Below, piece by piece: positions 19,569 through 29,254 of a stretch of DNA of 64,000 nucleotides. Origin of the DNA: Mucilaginibacter pankratovii (GTDB taxonomy: Bacteria > Bacteroidota > Bacteroidia > Sphingobacteriales > Sphingobacteriaceae); NCBI RefSeq assembly GCF_014773265.1, contig NZ_JACWMY010000001.1, forward strand, positions 620,001-684,000. The letters are read 5' to 3'. Position numbers and translations under genes: made by a program. Numbering within the stretch: position 1 is the stretch's first letter; each line of letters begins with the position of its first letter. The notes under the pieces were generated by a model. The model was given only the letters and a program-made list of their open reading frames with translations. It had not been told where the DNA came from and made no database searches.

Positions 19569-20966
19569 TTACCGGATGTTTTGCGGCAGTTTTGAATAAG
19601 TGATAACTTCCTGGGGTATCAGCAGCGTATAGCGCGGATCGTTTGGAAGCAATGTATAAACCTTGCCCTTAACCGTGCGGCTAAGCGTTTTTGCAAAGCG
19701 GCTATCATGATTCAATCTTCGCAGGTCGCTCCATCTCAAACCTCGCATTAAAAGCTCCTTTCGGCGCTCTAAAAGTATCTTGGTTAGTGCGTCTTCGCTG
19801 CTGGCTGCTGTAAAGCCCGGGTATGAGCCGTTGACCCAGCGGGTGATCAGCAGTTTGTTCATATCCGCAAGGGCGTCGGCAGTTTGGTTGGCGCGGGCAT
19901 AGCATTCGGCGCGAACGAGGTATAACTCGTCAACAGCTAACCCGTTGAATAACGCCGGCGAGGCTACGGCACCTTCATAGTTCCCTACAAAACGGTACGT
20001 GCCGGATGGAACAGGGACATCAAGGTTTTCCTTGATATAAAGTTGTTTCCGCAAATCACTCCCGTCATAAGCATTTACAATTTCAGGTACTATCAGCGCA
20101 TCGTCTTCATCGCCATAACCTACTTCCAGCACACTGTTCTGTTTATCGATGATCGAATGAAATATAACTTCATTGTTAAAACGGGGAAATGGGTTATAGC
20201 TCCCCAAATTAAGGGTGTTAAAATCTATCAGGTCACTTTTTATTTTGAGGGCAGCATCGGCGCTGGCTAAAGCGTTAGGGTAATCTTCCATAGATAAGTA
20301 AACCCTTGCCAGCATAGCATAAGCCGCGGCCTTATTGGGGCGGGAAACTATGCTCGATGTGGTATTTAATAAACTAACCGCCTCTGTGAGGTCGTTAACA
20401 ATGGCATCATATGTTTCCTTCACCGTGCCCCGGCCCGGCACATCGTTTATATCTGATTTGGTGTGAACAGGCAGTCCGGGCTCTTGTAATGTAGAATTGC
20501 TATACGGTTTGATGTAAGTTTGGGCCAAAGGCCACAGGGCATAAGCACGCAAAAACAAGGCGCTGCCCCGAAGATTATTTACAACAGCAGGGTCCTCTGC
20601 TGCCTTTAGCTTATCTAAAGCCTCTAAAGCCAGGTTGCAGTGGTAAATTTTGTTGTATGATGCCACCCACTGTGTTGCAGATGCACGGATGGCCGTTTCC
20701 TGCCAAATGTATAAAGCTCTATCTTCCGGCTGGATAACGTCCGAATTATACCGGTTATCATCCAGGTAATAATCATCTGCGGAGATCTCGCCGTCTAAAG
20801 GATAATTGACATTGAACAGGTCATAATTATCCAGTATAAGCTGTACGTCTTTTGTTGTTTCGATGAACGACTGGGAGCCGCTCTTTTTAATATCGACATA
20901 TTTCTGGCAGGCAGATACTGTTATGATCAATGCAAAAAAGAGGATATATTTAATATAATTTTTCAT
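19569..20966 (-). CDS. SusD/RagB-family lipoprotein
   Basis: 465 residues, a little short for SusD. The lipoprotein signal is MKNYIKYILFFALIITVSAC with Cys20. SusD features: ALFLRAYALWPLAQTYIKPY in the TPR-like region, AAAYAMLARVYLSMEDYPNA, and the C-terminal LLERRKELLMRGLRWSDLRR. The canonical NPGY end is replaced by PQNIR. It starts 11 nt after the susC stop, so the pair is co-transcribed. With no CAZyme in the operon and an M16 peptidase behind it, the ligand may be peptide-like rather than a glycan. Confidence 0.92.
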   Translation of the reverse strand: MKNYIKYILFFALIITVSACQKYVDIKKSGSQSFIETTKDVQLILDNYDLFNVNYPLDGEISADDYYLDDNRYNSDVIQPEDRALYIWQETAIRASATQWVASYNKIYHCNLALEALDKLKAAEDPAVVNNLRGSALFLRAYALWPLAQTYIKPYSNSTLQEPGLPVHTKSDINDVPGRGTVKETYDAIVNDLTEAVSLLNTTSSIVSRPNKAAAYAMLARVYLSMEDYPNALASADAALKIKSDLIDFNTLNLGSYNPFPRFNNEVIFHSIIDKQNSVLEVGYGDEDDALIVPEIVNAYDGSDLRKQLYIKENLDVPVPSGTYRFVGNYEGAVASPALFNGLAVDELYLVRAECYARANQTADALADMNKLLITRWVNGSYPGFTAASSEDALTKILLERRKELLMRGLRWSDLRRLNHDSRFAKTLSRTVKGKVYTLLPNDPRYTLLIPQEVITYSKLPQNIR

Positions 20967-20977
20967 GACTCGTACGA

Positions 20978-23900
20978 TTAAAAGTTAGCTGTAAAACCAA
21001 GACTGTAAGTACGCGGTAAAGGATAATCGAAAACCTCCGGGTCTACGCCTTTATCATTGGCACGCCAGATGATGCCTATGTTACTCACGTTGGCATAGAA
21101 CCTCGGATTTTTTATCGCGCTCGACGCCCCGACTTTTAGTGTATAGGAAAGGTTAATTTCCTGCAACCTGATGTGGTCGCCCTTCAGAACATTTACCGCC
21201 GAAGAATAATAAAAATTGTCGCGGTTATTGTTACTTGCCGACATCACCGCAGAAGGCACATTCGTGCTTGCCTCGTCACCCGGCTTTTGCCACCTGTTAT
21301 TATATTCAATAGCCTGTAGCGCGTTTCCTGAATATAATGAGCGGTAGTTGATCACTTGTGCTGTCGGACGGCGTACATAGTAACCAAACTTGTACAGCAA
21401 GTTGGCCGACACCGCAAATGATGCATAAGTGAAGGTGTTCCTGAACGACCCGTAATAAACCGGCACTGCACTGCCAAAATATTTCAGTGAGCTCAACGGA
21501 GCCTGCTGGATGGCCCTGTAATTATTGTCGCCCTCCGGCGTACCTGATATGGTTACTACCTTGCCGTCTGCATAACCCCGTGGATCACCGGTTTGGGGAT
21601 CAAGCCCCTCCCATTGATAACCGAATAAACGCGACAGGTCGAATCCTTCGTTGTATGTTCCCCCGCTGTTGGTTACCGCAGAACCGGCTTCACTGGTTGC
21701 TGTTGCGTAAAGTTTGGTTACTTTAACGCGGTTATAGGCAAATAAAAGATTGCTGTTCCACTTAAATTTACCCAGCTGCAAATTCAGCGAGTTTAGGGTC
21801 ACTTCAACCCCATGCCCCTGTAAGTTGCCGGTATTATAGGTAATGTTAGTATAACCTGTGCTGGGATCGAGAGCGCCATTAGCAATCAGGTCGGTTGTTT
21901 TTTTACTGTAGTATTGAATATTACCGGATAACCTGTTGCCCTGTATCAGGAAGTCGAGGCCTATATTAAACACGCCTGTTCTTTCCGGGCGGAGTTGGCT
22001 GTTGGTAATACCAGTTCCAAACGTGGTATAGGCATAAGGAAGATTGGTATACTGGTTGTTGGCAAACGAATAGGTGATCAGTGGCCTTGCAATAACAGAG
22101 GGGTTTACGTTCCCGTTGTAACCGTACGTAGCGCGCAGGGTTAACGATGGCACCAGCGACCAATGGTAGAAGTTTTCATTATGAATGTTCCATGCGCCGC
22201 CTACCGAGTAATATGGCGTTCCGTTCTGGTTGGTGCCGCGGCCGAATTCGCTTGATAAGTCTTTACGTAAGCTTGCTGAAATGGTGTATCGCCTGTCGTA
22301 AGTGTAGGCAGCATTTGAATAGTAACTAAATGTGCGGACTTTATTGTCGATAAAACCAGTAGAAAGGTTAGCGATATACTCACCATTGTAGCCACTAAAG
22401 TCTTCAGCAAAAGCAATAGGAAGCATCGTTTTATAATCCAGCTTATTGTTGGTAAACAACGTATTTTCGTCATAACCGTAATATCCGTCGCTTTTTGCTA
22501 TGCTGTAAGTTTGGGCAACATCTACACCCGCTATAGCCGATAGCTGGTGTTTTTCTTTCCAGGTGTGGTCAAAGTTTAGCTGCCCCCTTAACGTGTGATT
22601 GTTTGACGTAGTTAAAATGGTAGCGTATTGGCCACCTAAAGGCAGCTGCCTGTTATAAGGCGCAACCGGGTCAAAAGTCCTGGGGTCAACAGATTCAGGC
22701 GAGGTGGTAAAATAATTGATCATATTCCTCATGTAAAATGAGTTTTGCCTGTATAAAGTGTTATCATTATTCCGGCCGGTATTATAATTATAGGCCACCT
22801 GTGCACTTAACCCGTTTACTATTTTGTAGTTAGCACTAAAATTCAGATTTAAATTTTGTGATTTAATTTTGTTATACCCTTCATTGATATCATTAAGCGG
22901 CACATAACTGTAGCTTAAAAATTTATCGCCGTAGGCGTCATTTACCGCGCCGGCAAAACCCTGGCGGTATAGTTTGGCAAGTTCAAGGTAGTTCCCCTGG
23001 TCGTCGGCGAGGCGCGAGTAGGGATAGAATGTCGCATCTGTGGCACCGGTGATCCTGTTAGATGCTGCCTGCTCATTATTTCGCTGAACGTTGTAGCTGA
23101 TGTTTCCCTGCAGTTCTAAACCGGTAAAGGGTTTAACCGCCATGGAATAACCCAGGGCCAGCCTGTTGTAATCTGAGTTCCTGGTATTATTAATGCCTTT
23201 ATCCAATCCGCCGGACAGGCGGTAATTAAATGTTTCTGTACCCCCGTCTAATCCTAAGGAATAGCTTTGGGTAACGGCATTACGCAGAAAGTATTTATCA
23301 TAATCTTTCCTGATATCGTTCTTTCTTAAAGCATCTAACCGGCCATTTGCCTGTGCATCGGTCAGGGTGCCTTTAAACTTCCAGGCATCCACAATCTCGG
23401 CCACCGGCGATTTAATTTCCTGCCCGTAAAGATGTGATATGCTCAGATCCGGCAGAGGCCTGTTTTGCTGCTCAAAATAACTTGCCTGCGCATCTATGTA
23501 GTCAGATACGCTCATGGTTTTGTTATAAAACAGGTCAACCTTTTCGGTAATGTTAACGTTGCTGTTGAAAGTGATACGTGGTTTACGGTTATAACCCCCG
23601 CGTTTGGTTTTGATGACCAATACACCGTTTGCCGCCCGTGAACCCCAGATAGAGGCTGCGGCTGCATCTTTAAGTATCGTTACGCTTTCAACATCATTGG
23701 GATTGATTTTGTCAATTGAATACGGACTGGCTATCCCATCGATCACGACCAGCACCTGCCCGCTGTAATTACCGTTCAGATCGGCATTAGCGGACTCGTT
23801 AAGGGTGTTTTTGCCACGTATGGTTAAGTTGGCCAGAGGCGACTGCCTGGCATTGGGGTTAGCAGAGTTATTTGTCCGGAGGTCATTACGGAAATCAAGT

Positions 23901-24664
23901 GAGGTAGTTATACCTTCCAGCCGCCTCACCAGGTTGGGATCGGTACTGTGCTGTAATTGCTCCTTAGTAATAACTTCGAAAGAGCCGGTAGCTCTTTCCT
24001 TCGGCAGATCCTGCAAACCTGTAGATACAATGGCTACACTTTTCATCTGCAGTGACGCCTCTTTCAGAATCACGTCAATTTTGGTTCGTCCCTTAATAGC
24101 GATAGTATCAGCCTGGTAACCAACATAAGAAAATATCAGGTATCCGTCATCCGGCACCCGGAGAATATGATAGGTGCCTGCCTGGTCGGTCGCGATCTGC
24201 ACCTGGGTGCCTTTAAGCCTTACCGTAGCTCCGGGCAAACCTGTGCCCTGCCCGTTAGAAACAGAACCGCTTACATCAATAAAATCGATAGCTGCGGCGG
24301 TTAACGTTTTATCTTTTAATACAATGGTGTTGTCGTCAATGGTGTAAGCCAGTGGCTGATCTTTCAGTACAATTTCCAGCACCGTTTTGATATCGGCGGA
24401 TTTGACACTGATGCTGATCTTGCCGGTATTTTTAAGCTGCTGGGCCGTGTAAACGAAATCAAAATTGCTTTGCTGCTGTATTTTTGAGATGATTACCTTT
24501 AAAGCAACATTCTTTTCGTTAAGCGAGATCTGCTGTGCATAGCCCGTGGCAGAAACCCGGAAGAACATAATGAACAGTAAGAATGTTGTTAGTCGCATAA
24601 TCAGCAGTACTTTACGAACGTGCGCATTGGGCACGCCAAATTTGATAGTATAATTTTTATACAT
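20978..24664 (-). CDS. SusC/RagA-family TonB-linked porin with STN signalling domain
   Basis: 1228 residues, beginning MYKNYTIKFGVPNAHVRKVL and a hydrophobic signal segment. STN domain at about 47-115 (ISLNEKNVALKVIISKI), carboxypeptidase-regulatory-like domain about 128-210, plug with QMKSVAIVSTGLQDLPKERA in place of the usual VVVGYGT sequence, then SVTILKDAAAASIWGSRAA, then the barrel ending in SLGFTANF. The altered plug start and the WGSRAA variant place it in a different SusC subgroup from the glycan porins here; this subgroup often sits beside peptidases, as I recall. It should signal to the FecR encoded upstream. Confidence 0.93.
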   Translation of the reverse strand: MYKNYTIKFGVPNAHVRKVLLIMRLTTFLLFIMFFRVSATGYAQQISLNEKNVALKVIISKIQQQSNFDFVYTAQQLKNTGKISISVKSADIKTVLEIVLKDQPLAYTIDDNTIVLKDKTLTAAAIDFIDVSGSVSNGQGTGLPGATVRLKGTQVQIATDQAGTYHILRVPDDGYLIFSYVGYQADTIAIKGRTKIDVILKEASLQMKSVAIVSTGLQDLPKERATGSFEVITKEQLQHSTDPNLVRRLEGITTSLDFRNDLRTNNSANPNARQSPLANLTIRGKNTLNESANADLNGNYSGQVLVVIDGIASPYSIDKINPNDVESVTILKDAAAASIWGSRAANGVLVIKTKRGGYNRKPRITFNSNVNITEKVDLFYNKTMSVSDYIDAQASYFEQQNRPLPDLSISHLYGQEIKSPVAEIVDAWKFKGTLTDAQANGRLDALRKNDIRKDYDKYFLRNAVTQSYSLGLDGGTETFNYRLSGGLDKGINNTRNSDYNRLALGYSMAVKPFTGLELQGNISYNVQRNNEQAASNRITGATDATFYPYSRLADDQGNYLELAKLYRQGFAGAVNDAYGDKFLSYSYVPLNDINEGYNKIKSQNLNLNFSANYKIVNGLSAQVAYNYNTGRNNDNTLYRQNSFYMRNMINYFTTSPESVDPRTFDPVAPYNRQLPLGGQYATILTTSNNHTLRGQLNFDHTWKEKHQLSAIAGVDVAQTYSIAKSDGYYGYDENTLFTNNKLDYKTMLPIAFAEDFSGYNGEYIANLSTGFIDNKVRTFSYYSNAAYTYDRRYTISASLRKDLSSEFGRGTNQNGTPYYSVGGAWNIHNENFYHWSLVPSLTLRATYGYNGNVNPSVIARPLITYSFANNQYTNLPYAYTTFGTGITNSQLRPERTGVFNIGLDFLIQGNRLSGNIQYYSKKTTDLIANGALDPSTGYTNITYNTGNLQGHGVEVTLNSLNLQLGKFKWNSNLLFAYNRVKVTKLYATATSEAGSAVTNSGGTYNEGFDLSRLFGYQWEGLDPQTGDPRGYADGKVVTISGTPEGDNNYRAIQQAPLSSLKYFGSAVPVYYGSFRNTFTYASFAVSANLLYKFGYYVRRPTAQVINYRSLYSGNALQAIEYNNRWQKPGDEASTNVPSAVMSASNNNRDNFYYSSAVNVLKGDHIRLQEINLSYTLKVGASSAIKNPRFYANVSNIGIIWRANDKGVDPEVFDYPLPRTYSLGFTANF

Positions 24665-24725
24665 TTGTTAAGTCTGGTTAATAAGTTGATACTATGAGGA
24701 ATTTATTGACGTAATGCCAGGCATT

Positions 24726-24754
24726 AGCCAGCTGTGTTGCAACCACACCTGGCT
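24726..24754 (-). terminator. Hairpin between fecR and susC
   Basis: AGCCAGCTGTG (24726-24736) pairs with CACACCTGGCT (24744-24754) with one mismatch and a 7-nt loop, in the 120-nt fecR-susC gap. No U-run follows on the minus strand. It lies in the same position as the hairpin of the other FecR locus and may uncouple regulator and porin expression. Confidence 0.5.
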
Positions 24755-24784
24755 TTTATTTTGGATTACCGCTGTAAGTAGTTT

Positions 24785-25888
24785 TTATTTCGTTACGATA
24801 ATCCTCCTTCCTGCTATTTTAAAATGCACTTTATTGGTTAACTCCAATTTCTTTAACACCTGCGATACGTAGGCGCGCTTATTAACCCGGCCGCCAAAAT
24901 CATCAGTTGGCAGTTCCCCTTCGTAAACAACTTCCACATCATACCAGCGGCTTATCTTTCGCATAATATTTTCTATCTTCTCGTCCTGGAAAACGATATA
25001 GTTGTTTTTCCAGCCCATTACTTCATCAATATCTGCTGTTACCACATAAACGCCTGCAGCAGTTTTCTCTGCCTGTTGTCCCGGTTCTAATAGCGTTGAG
25101 TTTACGCGCACGCTGCCTTCAAGCAGGGTAGTACGTGTAACCGGCTCATCTTCGTAACTTTTGATATTAAAATGTGTGCCCAGTACCTGCACCTGCTGGC
25201 CCCGGCTTTTTACAATAAATGGCACAGCTTTATTTTTTGCCACCTCAAAATAAGCTTCGCCGGTTAACTCAACTTCCCGCTGTTTTTGCCCCCGGAAAGT
25301 GGAGGGAAAAACCAGTCGGGATGCAGCATTCAACCACGCTATCGAGCCATCAGGTAATACCAGTTTGTAGGTGCCGCCGTTAGGCGTCTGCAGGGTAAGC
25401 ATTTTAGTATCCGCGGTTAAGCCTGCGTTTATCCGGGTACTATCATCATAGGTTAAACCGCCGGAATGTACTTCAATCCCTTTTCTTGTAGAATCAAGTA
25501 CTAAAGTACCGCTGCCCGCTATGGTCAATGTTGCTTTGTTAGTGCCCGGTGCAATATCTTTTTTACTACCAGCCAACTGGCTTACCGTTATTGCCGGTAC
25601 CTGTACAGCCTGCCATACAAAATACCCCCCAACCGATAATACCAAGATAGCTGCAGCTGCTACCGACCACCATTTGGCTATCCGTTTAACCGGGCGATGT
25701 TCATTCTCCAGTTTGGCCCATACCAGGTCAACAGCCGCAAGGCGTTCAGCCATGCCCGGGTTTTCGGCACCTTCTTCCTGATAAGTTAAGTACCATGTTT
25801 CCAGCAGCGCTATTTCCTCGTCGGTAGCCTTGCCAAGCCTGAAATGCTCCAGCATAACCCGAATTTCCTGTTCATTCAATTTTGCCAT
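24785..25888 (-). CDS. FecR-family anti-sigma factor
   Basis: 367 residues. Cytoplasmic N-terminus (about 1-73), one membrane helix at about 74-93 (WWSVAAAAILVLSVGGYFVW), periplasmic FecR domain (about 160-260, with GSIAWLNAASRLVFPSTF and LTGEAYFEVAKN) and a DUF4974-type C-terminal domain (about 295-365, IMRKISRWYDVEVVYEG). Unusually, it is separated from its sigma gene by two ABC-transporter genes, while staying in the same direction and likely the same transcript (52-nt gap to the permease). It precedes the STN-bearing SusC, its expected signalling partner. Confidence 0.93.
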   Translation of the reverse strand: MAKLNEQEIRVMLEHFRLGKATDEEIALLETWYLTYQEEGAENPGMAERLAAVDLVWAKLENEHRPVKRIAKWWSVAAAAILVLSVGGYFVWQAVQVPAITVSQLAGSKKDIAPGTNKATLTIAGSGTLVLDSTRKGIEVHSGGLTYDDSTRINAGLTADTKMLTLQTPNGGTYKLVLPDGSIAWLNAASRLVFPSTFRGQKQREVELTGEAYFEVAKNKAVPFIVKSRGQQVQVLGTHFNIKSYEDEPVTRTTLLEGSVRVNSTLLEPGQQAEKTAAGVYVVTADIDEVMGWKNNYIVFQDEKIENIMRKISRWYDVEVVYEGELPTDDFGGRVNKRAYVSQVLKKLELTNKVHFKIAGRRIIVTK

Positions 25889-25940
25889 AACTCAATCTAA
25901 ACGTAAGACAGTCAACACCCCCGGCAGGAGGTATATCTAT

Positions 25941-28217
25941 TTATTTTCTTTTCCTGGTCAGCAGCAGCGCTGCCCCGCCGGCTACGATCAAGGCCGGCAA
26001 CCCCCAAAGCGTAACCGATCTGTAAACAGATAATTGTTTGCGGTTCGCCATTATTGCATCGTCTTTTGGTATAGGGCGGCTCACCTTTACCGGGAACCCA
26101 CCATCACTAAACCACCTAAAAATGCCATTAATAAACGGGAAATTGTAAGCCTGGCCAATTAAATTGTCGCTCATAAAATCAGCATCACCACTTATAAGTA
26201 CTTTTTGTACTTTGTTTCCCTTTTCGCGCGTCAGCGTTATCATCAAAGGTTTGCTGCCTTTTTCATCACCTTGCTGCGGCTCATAACTTACAGATGTGGA
26301 AGATGGATCAAACTCCTTTATCCTATTCCAGCCATCCGCGTTACTCTTTAATAAAGTATCTACCACAAATCCCTTCGGTTCCGCTATAAGCATGGCTGCT
26401 GATGGTAGAGCAACTCTTGCATAAGGCCCCGTCATTTGTTCAAAGTACGTATTATCCTTACCTGTAAATTTGGCGCTCACCAAATCGGGCTGGGCCTTTT
26501 TGTCGGCATTAACTAACATACCTGCAGATAATTGTACACCCAGTTGCAATAAAACCGGGTTAATAACCAAGCGGTGCTGCGGTTCAGCTGCGATCAGCAT
26601 ATTGCCTCCGGCATCCAAATAACGCTGTATTCTTTGTATAGCCGGGTTACTTAACGGCTTTGCGGCATCTGCCAGCACTAATACGGTTGTCTCTTTTGGC
26701 ACATCTGCGTTGTTCAGATCAACGCTTGATACATCAAACCCCTGGTTAATTAATGATTTCCTGGTTTTACGGGCATTGCTGAACAGTTGGTAACTTCTGT
26801 CACCTTTTAGGGTGATGCTACGTTCGTCGTCGCCATTAATAAAAACAATTAGCTGGTTCGGCCTGATCAACTTTTTAATGGCGGCAGTTATCTCGGCCTC
26901 CTCTGGAAACTGGTTATTCTCGTTATACAATCTCAAATAACTGGTTTTACCATGATAAGACAGGCGGCGGATAAACGTATTCCCTTCCGCACTCAGGTCG
27001 ATCATTTTACGGATCTTGTTCGGGGGTAAAAAGCCGCCAACATCTACCTGCAGGTTATCGGCTACTTTTTCTGCTATTTGTTTTACACTTAAGCCTTTTA
27101 TATCTCCCTGGTAGATCATGTTTGGGTTGTTAGCCAAATCGGTAGCGTCATAATAATAAACATAGTTCATTTTTATGCCGGGTATGAACCTTCGGAAATC
27201 CTCAAAGCGCGACAGGTCGGTATTTCTGGAAACCGGCAAACCGGCGTAAACATGCTGATCCAACAAATTCACATAGGTAGTGATCTTTAAGGGACCGTTG
27301 ATTTGCCGGGCTATCTCCTGGCTGGCCGGGGTTAAGGTTCTTGATTTTTGAGCTGTAGCATCCCAATATAAAATGTTTAACGGCCTCGAACTGATGTATC
27401 CGCAAAAAAGCACAACCGTAATCAGTGCCACATACTTGCCTATCTGCACGGTAAGCGCTTTAGCCTCGCGGCCTGCTTTAAGGCGTAAAATAGTCAAGCC
27501 CAGAAACAACGAAATGATGAGCAGGTAATAAATAACATCACCGGATGTGATCAGGCCGCTCAGCATATTTTCGGTACGGCCTGATAATGAAAGGAAGTAG
27601 GTAAGGTCCCGCACAAAATCAATGCTCTGGCCAATGCCGCCCACATATTTTAATGCAGCGAATACAGCCAGCGTACTAATAGCGGCAACAACCTGGTAAC
27701 CCGTAAGGCTTGACATGAATAAGCCGATGGCTGCATAAGTTGCAGTTAACAGGAAGAGGGATAATAGCCCGGCGCAGATTAAACCCACATCAGCATCTTT
27801 GATGATCATTATGCCGATAAGGCTGTAAATACCTAATATAGCCATCAGCATTAATGCGTAATACAGCATAGCCAGGTACTTACCTAAAATGATCTCTCTG
27901 ATTTTTACCGGGGACGACAGTAATAATTTGATAGAACCGCTGCTGAACTCACGGCTCATCAGCCCCATGGTAAGCAGAGGGATATACAAATACAGCGTTT
28001 GCAGTACCTTATCAAATAACCCGTTTATACCAGGAAAAAGCAACTGAGTTAAGTTGTTGGCTTTTTCGCCCATCATAAATAATTCCTGGAAACTGCCCAG
28101 CATGCCAAAAAATCCCGTACCCGCCTGTACCATAAAAATGGCAAGCACCAACCAGGCCACCGGCGAATAAAAAAGTATGCTGATCTCCAGTTTGGCTATT
28201 TTAAGTATCTTGATCAT
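25941..28217 (-). CDS. ABC-2 permease fused to GldG-like auxiliary domain (GldF-GldG type)
   Basis: 758 residues. The N-terminal third (about 1-260) is a six-helix ABC-2 permease: LEISILFYSPVAWLVLAIFM, then the MGLMSREFSSGSIKLLLSSP coupling segment, as in GldF. After a helix near 262-280 comes a large extracytoplasmic domain (about 285-720) of the GldG/ABC auxiliary type (RSLTPASQEIARQINGPLKI). A last membrane helix (about 728-750) ends in TRKRK. In gliding flavobacteria GldF and GldG are separate proteins working with GldA; here they are one chain, a fusion also found elsewhere. The ATPase gene is 5 nt upstream. Cargo unknown; the setting in a SusCD/M16 operon is the odd point. Confidence 0.88.
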   Translation of the reverse strand: MIKILKIAKLEISILFYSPVAWLVLAIFMVQAGTGFFGMLGSFQELFMMGEKANNLTQLLFPGINGLFDKVLQTLYLYIPLLTMGLMSREFSSGSIKLLLSSPVKIREIILGKYLAMLYYALMLMAILGIYSLIGIMIIKDADVGLICAGLLSLFLLTATYAAIGLFMSSLTGYQVVAAISTLAVFAALKYVGGIGQSIDFVRDLTYFLSLSGRTENMLSGLITSGDVIYYLLIISLFLGLTILRLKAGREAKALTVQIGKYVALITVVLFCGYISSRPLNILYWDATAQKSRTLTPASQEIARQINGPLKITTYVNLLDQHVYAGLPVSRNTDLSRFEDFRRFIPGIKMNYVYYYDATDLANNPNMIYQGDIKGLSVKQIAEKVADNLQVDVGGFLPPNKIRKMIDLSAEGNTFIRRLSYHGKTSYLRLYNENNQFPEEAEITAAIKKLIRPNQLIVFINGDDERSITLKGDRSYQLFSNARKTRKSLINQGFDVSSVDLNNADVPKETTVLVLADAAKPLSNPAIQRIQRYLDAGGNMLIAAEPQHRLVINPVLLQLGVQLSAGMLVNADKKAQPDLVSAKFTGKDNTYFEQMTGPYARVALPSAAMLIAEPKGFVVDTLLKSNADGWNRIKEFDPSSTSVSYEPQQGDEKGSKPLMITLTREKGNKVQKVLISGDADFMSDNLIGQAYNFPFINGIFRWFSDGGFPVKVSRPIPKDDAIMANRKQLSVYRSVTLWGLPALIVAGGAALLLTRKRK

Positions 28218-28222
28218 AAAGC

Positions 28223-29149
28223 TTAGGTGGTTTTGTTTGATAACTGAGAGAAAATTTCGTCGAGGCTGCTTTTCTCCAGCATAATTTCGGTTAATTGCCA
28301 GCCATTTGTAACGGCCATTTCAATAATTTGGGAAGACACCTTTGTGCTGGTGTCAAAATGCAAACGGATACCACCATCGTTCAAAAGTTCGGTTTTGGTA
28401 ATGCCTGTGATACCTGAAAGAGTTTCCATCGGCGGTGGATTATCCATATAAACCAGCAGCGAGTTGGGTAGTATATAGTTGTTAAAGGCCGTCATGGTAT
28501 CTGCAAAAACCATACGTCCGCCCTCAATCATGCGGATATCATCGCAGGTGGCCTGCACTTCTGACAGGATGTGGGAGGAGAAGATAACGGCCCTTTCGGT
28601 AGCTATTTCTTTGATCAATTTGCGTACTTCCAATATCTGGTTAGGGTCCAGTCCGTTTGTAGGCTCATCCAGTACTACCAATTTGGGCAGGTGAATAATA
28701 CTTTGCGCAATGCCCACGCGCTGCCTGTAGCCGCCACTCAAATTATTAATTACCCTGGAGCGAAAATGGGCCACGCCGCATTTTTCCATAGCAGCATCAA
28801 CGGCTGTTTTTATATCGCGCTTATTGATATTACGCAGGTAGGCGCAGTATGTTAAATATTCGCTTACCGTAAGATCGAGATGCAGCGGAGCATTTTGCGG
28901 CAGAAAACCGATAAGCATTTTAGCGTCTTCGGGTTTTTGCCTAATGTCTATTCCACCTATGTGCACGGTGCCTTCCGTTTGGTTGAGCACGCCGCATAAG
29001 ATATTCATGGTGGTTGATTTGCCTGCCCCGTTAGAACCAAGCAGGCCTAATACGCCAACTTTACTGATTTCAAGATTAATGTCTCTGATTGCCCAGTCGC
29101 GGCTGTATTTATGCGACAGATGCGATGCTTTTACAATGCTGTTTTCCAC
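28223..29149 (-). CDS. ABC transporter ATP-binding protein (GldA-like)
   Basis: 308 residues with a complete ATPase: Walker A GSNGAGKS (about 38-45), signature LSGGYRQRVG (about 137-146), Walker B LVVLDEP (about 157-163) followed by TNGLDP and the H-loop FSSHILSEV. The C-terminal 90 residues are the regulatory extension typical of ABC-2 exporters (GldA, drug or copper-type). It is translationally close to the permease-GldG fusion (5-nt gap) and lies 105 nt after the ECF sigma gene, so the three are probably co-transcribed. It should power the fused permease. Confidence 0.92.
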   Translation of the reverse strand: MENSIVKASHLSHKYSRDWAIRDINLEISKVGVLGLLGSNGAGKSTTMNILCGVLNQTEGTVHIGGIDIRQKPEDAKMLIGFLPQNAPLHLDLTVSEYLTYCAYLRNINKRDIKTAVDAAMEKCGVAHFRSRVINNLSGGYRQRVGIAQSIIHLPKLVVLDEPTNGLDPNQILEVRKLIKEIATERAVIFSSHILSEVQATCDDIRMIEGGRMVFADTMTAFNNYILPNSLLVYMDNPPPMETLSGITGITKTELLNDGGIRLHFDTSTKVSSQIIEMAVTNGWQLTEIMLEKSSLDEIFSQLSNKTT

Positions 29150-29254
29150 GTTTTTTACAGTTAAGCCCTCTTTAGGATGCTTTATAACCGTAAGACAATG
29201 TGCTAAACCAACGGAGGTATCGATCTATAAAATAATTGTGAAAAGAATGTTAAA

